DNA from: Bauldia sp.
GTDB taxonomy: Bacteria; Pseudomonadota; Alphaproteobacteria; Rhizobiales; Kaistiaceae
Assembly: GCF_020442045.1 (NCBI RefSeq)
Contig: NZ_JAGRLA010000083.1
Location: 1-50,772, forward strand
DNA: 50,772 nucleotides
Reading direction: 5' to 3'
Part shown: positions 43,773 to 50,772 of the stretch, piece after piece
Layout: each line of letters begins with the position of its first letter
How positions within the stretch are numbered: position 1 is the first letter of the stretch
Program-made: the position numbers and the translations under genes
The notes under the pieces: generated by a model
What the model was told of the DNA's origin: nothing
Seen by the model: only the letters and a program-made list of their open reading frames with translations
Databases searched by the model: none

Positions 43773-44317
43773 CGCGGCTCGGCCGCGGCTATGCTGCCGA
43801 TCTCACGACCGAATTCGCCGAGATATTTGCGGAACCATACCGAGTAGCGCCCGGGCTCCGCGGCGATGTCCTCCCGGATCTCCTCGGGACCGAGCCAGCG
43901 CCAGTCCTCGACCTCGCCGGGATTCGGATGCGGTTCGCCTTCGTACCGGCCGCCGAAGACATGGACGAGCTCGTTCTCGATCAGGCCGTTGGAGACCTCC
44001 GCCCGATAGTGGACGGTGAAGAGCGCCGTCAGCGGACAGGTAATGCCCATCTCCTCCTCGAGGCGGCGGACGGCGGCGAATTCGACCGCCTCGCCCGGAC
44101 GCGGGTGGCTGCAGCAGGTATTGGTCCACAGCCCGCCCGAATGATACTTCGCGGCCGCGCGCTTCTGGAGGAGAAGGCTGCCGTCGGCGCGCGCGACGAT
44201 GACCGACAGCGCGCGATGGAGCCTCCCGGCGCGATGGGCGTCGAGCTTGTCGAAGGTTCCGATCTCCCGGTCGGTCTCATCGACCAGGATGACGCGATCG
44301 CTGTCGGTGGAAACCAT
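43769..44317 (-). CDS. idi: Isopentenyl-diphosphate delta-isomerase, type 1
   Basis: 182 residues of the Nudix-fold type 1 IDI. Active-site C69 is in TNTCCSHPRPGE with metal ligand H71. H28 and H34 are the other His ligands (DAHRAGRLHRA). E114 and E116 in LIENELVHV complete the site. It interconverts isopentenyl and dimethylallyl diphosphate in the cytoplasm. It lies 12 bases after the UbiA gene on the same strand, so IDI and prenyltransferase are likely made together. Confidence 0.93.
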   Translation of the reverse strand: MVSTDSDRVILVDETDREIGTFDKLDAHRAGRLHRALSVIVARADGSLLLQKRAAAKYHSGGLWTNTCCSHPRPGEAVEFAAVRRLEEEMGITCPLTALFTVHYRAEVSNGLIENELVHVFGGRYEGEPHPNPGEVEDWRWLGPEEIREDIAAEPGRYSVWFRKYLGEFGREIGSIAAAEPR

Positions 44318-44329
44318 GTGTCCCCGTGA

Positions 44330-45214
44330 TCAATTCGCAGGAAGGCTGACGACCCATGCCACGCCGAGGATGCCGGCGAGCACGGCGCTTATATACCAGC
44401 CGCGGCGAAGTGCAGCCGCGGAATGGCTGATGAGCCGATCAATGATCGTCGCGGCGAGCAATACCGCGCCGATCGCGATGCCCGGAAAGAGCAGCTTCGG
44501 ATCGTTGCCGAGATAGACCGGCGTCAGGGCCAGCAGCACGATCGTCACCGCGAAGCATATCCACGTCACGGCCAGCGACCGGTCTACGCCGAGCTGATGG
44601 GCGAGTCCCTTGATCCCGAAGGCGGTATCGCCCTCGATGTCGGGGATGGTGTTGGCGAGGTTGAGGGCGAGCGCGATCAGCACGCCGAGCGGAAAGCTGA
44701 CCAGCAGCACGGGCGTGAAGCTGCCCGCCGCGAGAAAGCCCCAGACCGGCAGGGCGGGGATGCCGACGCCATAGGGCGCCCAGCTGAACAGCGTGTCCTT
44801 GAGCCAGAGATCATAGGCAAGCCCGACCGCCAGCACCAGAAGCGCGACCAGCATCACCGGCTGGCCGAAGAGCGCGGACAGGACGACACCGGCCACCGCC
44901 GCGACCGCCGAGATGACGAACGCCGTTCGCGGCGCGAGATCGCCCCGGACGAGAGGCTTCTCGGGCCGCGACGTCCGGTCGAGCTCGACATCGAGGAAAT
45001 CGTTCATGCCACCGACGGCGGCCGACACGAGGAAGATCGACAGGGCGAGCAGCAGCGCGGGCCAGATTTCCCAGGCGCGCGCGGCGATCAGGTAGAAGAC
45101 GAAGCCGGCCGCCGCATTCATCACCGCCGGGAAGAGATGGATGACGAAGACCGCGCCCCTCGCCCTCCGGCGAAGCGGCGACAACTCCGAATTGCGGCTT
45201 TCCGCCTCATGCAT
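44330..45214 (-). CDS. UbiA-family prenyltransferase
   Basis: 294 residues, mostly hydrophobic, with about eight membrane segments. The first Asp-rich motif N71-D-F-L-D-V-E-L-D79 and the second near 188-196 (NTIPDIEGD) bind the Mg-diphosphate of the prenyl donor. Wording is nearer to chlorophyll synthase/homogentisate prenyltransferase-like members than to UbiA of ubiquinone synthesis. It attaches a prenyl chain to an aromatic acceptor in the membrane. It is directly upstream of idi and divergent from a type III polyketide synthase 111 bases away, which could make the acceptor. Confidence 0.87.
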   Translation of the reverse strand: MHEAESRNSELSPLRRRARGAVFVIHLFPAVMNAAAGFVFYLIAARAWEIWPALLLALSIFLVSAAVGGMNDFLDVELDRTSRPEKPLVRGDLAPRTAFVISAVAAVAGVVLSALFGQPVMLVALLVLAVGLAYDLWLKDTLFSWAPYGVGIPALPVWGFLAAGSFTPVLLVSFPLGVLIALALNLANTIPDIEGDTAFGIKGLAHQLGVDRSLAVTWICFAVTIVLLALTPVYLGNDPKLLFPGIAIGAVLLAATIIDRLISHSAAALRRGWYISAVLAGILGVAWVVSLPAN

Positions 45215-45325
45215 CCGGCTGCCCCCGATCCGTCCGATCGCCGCCGAGACACCGTTGTTTTTCAGGCATTTGCCGATCCATCCCCGTGAGATAGTGTGCG
45301 CGACAGCGCGCCCGGGGAATCACCG

Positions 45326-46417
45326 ATGATCCCCGCCACGACAAAGGGAAAGACAGTAATCCGCAGCATGGCAAGCATCGTCTCGGTCGGCACCGCCGTC
45401 CCGCCTCACCTCATGCCCCAGGACATGGCGAAGCATCTCGCAGGTGAACATTTTCGCCCGCACATAGCCAACGTCGAAAAATACCTCGCCGTCTTCACCT
45501 CCGCGCTCGTCGATCAGCGCTATTTCTGCGTCGAGGCGGACTGGTTCGGCCGCGACCACACCCTCGCCGACAAGAACCGGCTCTATCTCGCCTGGGCCGA
45601 ACGCCTCGCCATCGAGGCGATCGAAAAGGCCATCGCCGGATCCGACGTCGACCTCGGCGATATCGATCATTTCATCTTCGTCTCCTCGAGCGGCATCGCG
45701 ACGCCGAGCCTCGACGTCCTGATCATGAACAAGCTCGGCTTCCACCCCAATGTCCGGCGCATGCCGCTCTTCGGGCTCGGCTGCGGCGGTGGCGCCGCCG
45801 GCCTGGCGCTCGGCGCCAGGATGGCCGGCGACGACGACAAGACGACCGTGCTCCTCGTCGCGGTCGAGCTCAATTCCCTGACCTTCCAGCGCGACGACTT
45901 CGCCAAGTCGAACCTGGTGGCGGCGAGCCTGTTCGGCGACGGCGCCGCGGCGGTGCTGATCCGCGGCGGAGCCGACGGGCCGATCAACGTCCTGAAGAGC
46001 ACGACGCTGCTTCGTCCGCGCACCAACAACCTGATGGGTTGGGAATTCGTCGACAGCGGCTTCCGCGTCGTCTTCTCGCGAAGGGTTCCCGATACGATCC
46101 GCAACATGATGCCGGAATCGATCGAGAACACGCTGGCCGACGCCAGTGTCGGGATCGACGACATCGCGAGCTTCGTCTTCCACCCCGGCGGCACCCGCAT
46201 TCTGGAGGCTTACCAGAAGGAACTCGGCCGCGGGCCGACCGATTTCCGGGCGAGCTATGCCGTGCTCAGCCAGTTCGGCAACATGTCGAGTGCGACGGTG
46301 CTCTTCGTCCTCGACGACGAAATCCGCAACAGCCCGCACAAATCCGGCGACTACGGGCTGCTCGCCGCCTTCGGCCCCGGCTTTTCCGCAGAGACAAGCC
46401 TCTTGCACTGGGCATAG
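45326..46417 (+). CDS. Type III polyketide synthase
   Basis: 363 residues, thiolase fold of the chalcone/stilbene synthase family. The Cys-His-Asn triad is C153 in FGLGCGGGAAG, H286 in FVFHPGGTR and N319 in SQFGNMSSATV. KAS III would read G-N-T/A-S-A-A at the last site, so type III PKS is the better call. It would extend an acyl-CoA with malonyl-CoA to an alkylpyrone or alkylresorcinol. Start ATG at 45326; MASIVSVGTAVPP at 45368 is an alternative. It is divergent from a UbiA prenyltransferase and upstream of pfp by 55 bases. Confidence 0.88.
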   Translation: MIPATTKGKTVIRSMASIVSVGTAVPPHLMPQDMAKHLAGEHFRPHIANVEKYLAVFTSALVDQRYFCVEADWFGRDHTLADKNRLYLAWAERLAIEAIEKAIAGSDVDLGDIDHFIFVSSSGIATPSLDVLIMNKLGFHPNVRRMPLFGLGCGGGAAGLALGARMAGDDDKTTVLLVAVELNSLTFQRDDFAKSNLVAASLFGDGAAAVLIRGGADGPINVLKSTTLLRPRTNNLMGWEFVDSGFRVVFSRRVPDTIRNMMPESIENTLADASVGIDDIASFVFHPGGTRILEAYQKELGRGPTDFRASYAVLSQFGNMSSATVLFVLDDEIRNSPHKSGDYGLLAAFGPGFSAETSLLHWA

Positions 46418-46472
46418 AGGGGCAGGCAAAGCTATCCTGCGCCGGGGCATCCATCCGGCCGAGGGAGGCAGC

Positions 46473-47639
46473 ATGAGCAAGGTATTCGTCATCGCCCAGG
46501 GGGGCGGTCCGACCGCAGTGATCAACCAGACGGTGGCCGGCGCCGCGCTCGCCGCCCGCGAGCGCTATCCCGGCTCCCGGATACTGGGCGCCCGCCACGG
46601 CGTCCGCGGCATCGACCGCGACGACTATGTCGACCTGTCGACGATTTCCGAGACCGAGCTGATGCGCTTCGCCAACACGCCGAATTCCGGCCTCGGCTCG
46701 ACGCGCGACAAGCCCGACGCCACCTATTGCCAGCGCGTGCTCGCCGGGCTCGACAAGGTGGGCGCCAGCGCCTTCATCTATATCGGCGGCAACGACACCT
46801 CGGGCACGCTCGACCTGCTCGACAAGTCCGCCGGCGACCATATCCATTTCATCCATGCGCCGAAGACGATCGACAACGATCTCGTCGAGAACGACCATAC
46901 GCCCGGCTTCATGTCCGCGGCGCTCTTCGTCGCCAATGCCTTCCTCTCCGTCGACCTCGACTTCCGCGCCATGCGCGGCGTCTATGTCGGCATCGTGATG
47001 GGGCGCCATGCCGGCTTCCTGACCGCCTCGGCGGCCGCCTGGCGGCGCGACGAGACCGACGGGCCGCACCTCGTCTATGTCCCGGAAGTGCCCTTCACCG
47101 AAGGGCGGCTGATCGACGACATCCGCGCCACCCTCGACAAGCATGGGCGCTGCGTCATCGCCATGTCGGAGGGGGTCCAGACCGCCGACCACAAGCCGCT
47201 CGCCGAGAGCCTGATCCCGGCCCATCTCCACGAGCGCGACGCCCACGGCAACCTGCAGCTTTCCGGCGGCGATCTCGGCCTCGCCCTCCAGGAGGCGATC
47301 AAGGACGACCTGCCGGGGGTCCGCGCCCGGGTCGACACCTTCGGCTACCTGCCGCGCGGCTTCATCGGCGCGATCAGCGCGATCGACCAGGCCGAGGCTT
47401 TCGCGATCGGCCGTTTCGCCGTGGAGAGCCACGAGGCCGGAAGCGGCTCCGTCGCCCAGACATACGAGGACGGCCGCACGGTCCTGAGGATGGTGCCGCT
47501 CGCCGCGGTGGCCAACAGGACCAAGACCATGCCCGCCGACTTCCTGACGGCGGAGGGCAACCACCTGACCGAGACCGGCCTCGCCTATTTCCGCCGCCTG
47601 CTGCCGCCCCGCCCCGACGCCTGGACGCCCTTCGTCTGA
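46473..47639 (+). CDS. pfp: Phosphofructokinase, probably pyrophosphate-dependent
   Basis: 388 residues. The donor-site loop is G105-G-N-D108-T: an Asp stands where ATP-dependent E. coli PfkA has G104. K131 in APKTIDND replaces G124. These two changes define PPi-dependent enzymes. D134 in TIDND is the catalytic base, and VMGRHAGFLTAS is the M-G-R effector/substrate loop. It phosphorylates fructose 6-phosphate reversibly with PPi. ATG at 46473 has GAGGGAGGCAGC, a strong ribosome binding site. It lies downstream of the type III PKS on the same strand. Confidence 0.88.
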   Translation: MSKVFVIAQGGGPTAVINQTVAGAALAARERYPGSRILGARHGVRGIDRDDYVDLSTISETELMRFANTPNSGLGSTRDKPDATYCQRVLAGLDKVGASAFIYIGGNDTSGTLDLLDKSAGDHIHFIHAPKTIDNDLVENDHTPGFMSAALFVANAFLSVDLDFRAMRGVYVGIVMGRHAGFLTASAAAWRRDETDGPHLVYVPEVPFTEGRLIDDIRATLDKHGRCVIAMSEGVQTADHKPLAESLIPAHLHERDAHGNLQLSGGDLGLALQEAIKDDLPGVRARVDTFGYLPRGFIGAISAIDQAEAFAIGRFAVESHEAGSGSVAQTYEDGRTVLRMVPLAAVANRTKTMPADFLTAEGNHLTETGLAYFRRLLPPRPDAWTPFV

Positions 47640-47800
47640 AGGGGGCCGCATTCGGCCGGACGTCACCACTTTCCAATCCGGCGAGGACGATCCCTCAGCC
47701 GCTCGTCCCCGCGCAAGCGGGGACCCAGGCTGGGTTCATTGCAGGCGGAGGCTGGATGGTCTTCTGCACCTGCCTCCTCGCCGGCCGACGCCGCCGCCGT
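47640..47800. other. Convergent intergenic region with REP-like palindrome
   Basis: 161 bases between pfp and the AidB-like gene, both ending here. It holds the palindrome at 47705-47724 and otherwise nothing recognisable. Confidence 0.5.
47705..47724. repeat. REP-like palindrome
   Basis: GTCCCCGC and GCGGGGAC form a perfect eight-base stem with the loop GCAA. It is followed by CCAGGCTGGG. Palindromes of this wording recur between genes in many alphaproteobacterial genomes. It may also serve as a terminator for either gene. Confidence 0.55.
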
Positions 47801-49441
47801 CTAGACCGGCGGGCAGATGTAGTTGATGAAGGCCGTCGCGTCGAAGCGGGAATCGAGCATGCCGTATGTGGTTCGCCACGGCTTGCCGAGCCGGGTCTCG
47901 AGGAAGGCATCGGCGATCACCGCGGGGAAGCGGCGGCGGAGCGAGGCGGCCGCGACCGTCATCGCCAGCTGCTCGGTGAGGATGCGCGCCGAGCCCTCGT
48001 CGGCGAGCGCCACGGCGGCGGCGGCGCGCAGCACGTTGAGCGTCGACTTGGCGGTGCCGCCAAGCGCATCCTCGATATTGGCAAGCACCGCCTCCAGCGG
48101 CTCGGAGGACTTCCGCATCACCCCCATCACCTCGAGGCACATGAGGTTGCCCGGCCCTTCCCAGACGGCGTGGAAAGGCGCCTCGCGATAGACGCGCGGC
48201 AGCTTGCTTTCCTCGACATAGCCATTGCCGCCGAGGCATTCCATCGCCTCGGCGATCAGCGCCGGCGCGATCTTGGCGACCCAGTATTTGGCGGCTGGCG
48301 TCATCAGCCGGGCGAAGGCCGCCTCGGCCGGGTCGTTGGCGGCGCGATCGTAGGATTCGGCGAGGCGGAAGGCGAGCGCCGCCGCGGCAACCGCGTCGAG
48401 CGCCATATCCGCGATGACCCGGTTCATCAGGGGCTGTTCGAGCAGCACCTCGCCGAAGGCCTCGCGATAGCGGGCGTGGTGGACCGCCTCGGCGAGGGCG
48501 ATGCGGATCAGCCCGGCCGAAACCACCGTGCAGTCAAGGCGGATCAGGGTCTGCATGTCCTGGATCGCGGCGAGGCCGCGGCCAAGCTCGCCGATCAGCA
48601 AGCCGGTCGCGCCGTCGATCTCGGCCTCGGCGGTGGCGCTGGAACGGTTGCCGAGCTTGTCCTTGAGCCGCATCAGCCGGATACGGTTGCGGGCCCCGCC
48701 GGGCAGGGCGCGCGGCACCAGGAAGCACGAGACCCCCTCGCGGGTCCTGGCCAGGGTGACGAAGGCGTCGCTCATCGGCGCCGACAGGAACCACTTGTGC
48801 CCGGATATCCGCCAGGTGCCGTCTCCGACATCCTCCGCCCGGCTGGTCGTCGCCAGCAGGTCGCTGCCGCCCTGCTTCTCGGTCAGCGCGACACCGATGC
48901 CGACGCCCTTCTTCTCCTGCATGGGGCGGGCCGAGGAATCGTACTGGCGGGACCGGATCCTGGGCAGCCACTCGCCGGCAATGTCCGGCGCATGGGCGAG
49001 CGCGGCGACCGAGGCATTGGTCATGATCGGCGAAACCAGATGGCCGGCCTCCGCCTCGGCGGTCATGTACAGGCGCGCCGCGCGGGCAAGCGAGCGGACG
49101 CTCGATTCGGCGTTGGTCGCGTCCCAGATCGAGGCATGCATGCCGGCGGCGATGCTGCGCCGCATCAGCGCGTGATAGGCGGGATGGAATTCCACCGAAT
49201 CGATCCGCACGCCATTCGGATCGAAGGCCTTGAGGAGCGGCGGATTGGCATTGGCGATCCGGCCGAGCTCGAAGGTCTCGGGCGTACCCCAGGTCTGGCC
49301 GTGGGCGGCGAGCTCGTCGAGGATGGAATTCGGCATCCCCTCGACCAGGGCCGAGAGCGCCGGGTCGGACGTGAACAGGTTGACGCCGAGCAAGGGCGGC
49401 GCCTGGTTGACGACATCATGCGTGCCGACGGCCGAATTCAA
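47801..49441 (-). CDS. AidB-like acyl-CoA dehydrogenase
   Basis: 546 residues, long for an acyl-CoA dehydrogenase and typical of AidB-type proteins. The middle has FAD-binding [19 protein letters not shown] and [16 protein letters not shown]. The C-terminal half has [20 protein letters not shown] and a C-terminal helical domain. The family's N-terminal region [11 protein letters not shown] is present. AidB of E. coli is induced by alkylation damage and binds DNA; most relatives have no tested role, so a DNA role here is not assumed. Divergent from pyrB across 113 bases. Confidence 0.87.
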   Translation of the reverse strand: MNSAVGTHDVVNQAPPLLGVNLFTSDPALSALVEGMPNSILDELAAHGQTWGTPETFELGRIANANPPLLKAFDPNGVRIDSVEFHPAYHALMRRSIAAGMHASIWDATNAESSVRSLARAARLYMTAEAEAGHLVSPIMTNASVAALAHAPDIAGEWLPRIRSRQYDSSARPMQEKKGVGIGVALTEKQGGSDLLATTSRAEDVGDGTWRISGHKWFLSAPMSDAFVTLARTREGVSCFLVPRALPGGARNRIRLMRLKDKLGNRSSATAEAEIDGATGLLIGELGRGLAAIQDMQTLIRLDCTVVSAGLIRIALAEAVHHARYREAFGEVLLEQPLMNRVIADMALDAVAAAALAFRLAESYDRAANDPAEAAFARLMTPAAKYWVAKIAPALIAEAMECLGGNGYVEESKLPRVYREAPFHAVWEGPGNLMCLEVMGVMRKSSEPLEAVLANIEDALGGTAKSTLNVLRAAAAVALADEGSARILTEQLAMTVAAASLRRRFPAVIADAFLETRLGKPWRTTYGMLDSRFDATAFINYICPPV

Positions 49442-49554
49442 TGGAAACTCCCGCGCCCCGCAGCGGCAAGCCGCGATTCTCTGTGGCTACACTATCACGA
49501 CGCCGCGAACCAAGCTTGCCCGGGCGGCCGACTCTGCCTATAGGAATGGCTTTA

Positions 49555-50503
<949 letters not shown>

Positions 50504-50511
<8 letters not shown>

Positions 50512-50772
50512 GGCGGCGTCCAACACGTTGCTGGCTCAGCGCGGCGGTGACGACCGCCCGGTCGTCTTCACCAATGCCCGGGTGATTGACCCCTCGCGCG
50601 ATCTCGACGCGGCCGGCGTCGTGGTGGTCGCCGACCGGCGGATCATCGCCGCCGGCCCCGACGCGCGGACCGCCCGCCCGGCCGACGCCGAGATCGTCGA
50701 CTGCAGGGGCGCGATCGTCGCGCCCGGCATCGTCGACATGCGGGTCTTCGTCGGCGAGCCGGGGGCCGAGCA
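50504..50772 (+). CDS. Dihydroorotase-like protein (partial, possibly non-catalytic)
   Basis: About 89 residues are present; the gene runs off the window. I translated it by hand from the ATG at 50504, which lies inside the end of pyr[18 protein letters not shown] and [19 protein letters not shown] show the dihydroorotase fold, but the metal-binding H-x-H after the D/L position reads D-M-R-V-F. This matches the PyrC-like/PyrX class that lacks zinc ligands and acts as a structural partner of aspartate carbamoyltransferase in some bacteria. An active PyrC would then be encoded elsewhere. Confidence 0.8.

Noticed and set aside
45326..46417. 3-oxoacyl-ACP synthase III (FabH)
   Set aside because: The Asn site reads G-N-M-S-S-A-T and the His site F-H-P-G-G, both typical of type III polyketide synthases.
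46727..49543. 938-codon plus-strand open frame crossing pfp and the AidB-like gene
   Set aside because: It is out of frame with pfp and antisense to a clear acyl-CoA dehydrogenase; Arg-rich without domains.

Overview
This is a GC-rich chromosomal stretch from an alphaproteobacterium. The clearest marker is a SciP (DUF1153) gene, the CtrA inhibitor found only in that class. It has a CtrA-like box in its promoter region. A Rhodobacter-type phosphatidylethanolamine methyltransferase, a probable Irr-type iron-control palindrome and an alphaproteobacterial pyrB/pyrC-like pair agree with this. ruvX and pyrB lying near each other recalls Hyphomicrobiales, but the order cannot be fixed from sequence alone. 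No tRNA, rRNA, CRISPR array, phage gene, transposase or insertion sequence was seen.

Layout. 1-9703 is metabolic: a kinase/class III aminotransferase pair, an SDR, an otnK/otnC tetronate branch, Dps, a DUF2188 protein, a Tm-1-like protein, malonyl-CoA synthetase and an FAD monooxygenase. 9801-26175 is an accessory island for surface glycan assembly and sulfation. It carries ten sulfotransferase-type domains (eight stand-alone, two fused to glycosyltransferases), two further stand-alone glycosyltransferases and one unrecognised protein. 26319-32781 returns to housekeeping: an amidohydrolase, a cysteine synthase-glutaredoxin fusion, ruvX, a UPF0173 hydrolase, sciP, mnmA and pmtA. 32803-39497 holds sugar-acid catabolism (IlvD/Edd dehydratase, aldo-keto reductase, SDR) and a glutaryl-CoA type operon (gcdH, CoA transferase, YdcZ transporter). 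39791-43772 is an Fe(3+) ABC importer. 43769-46417 has idi, a UbiA prenyltransferase and a type III polyketide synthase, which together suggest a prenylated polyketide. The end carries a PPi-type phosphofructokinase, an AidB-like acyl-CoA dehydrogenase, pyrB and the start of a pyrC-like gene.

The most unusual part is the island. Each of the ten sulfotransferase domains shows a P-loop-like 5'-phosphosulfate motif near its start and an Arg...Ser 3'-phosphate motif downstream. They fall into three sequence classes. One protein joins a KpsC-like capsule transferase, a GT2 and a sulfotransferase in 1252 residues. Another joins a sulfotransferase to a GT4. The simplest reading is that a surface polysaccharide is built and sulfated at several positions by partly fused enzymes. 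Polymerase, export and PAPS-synthesis genes are not in the window, so they must lie elsewhere. Function is inferred from motifs; no database search was possible.
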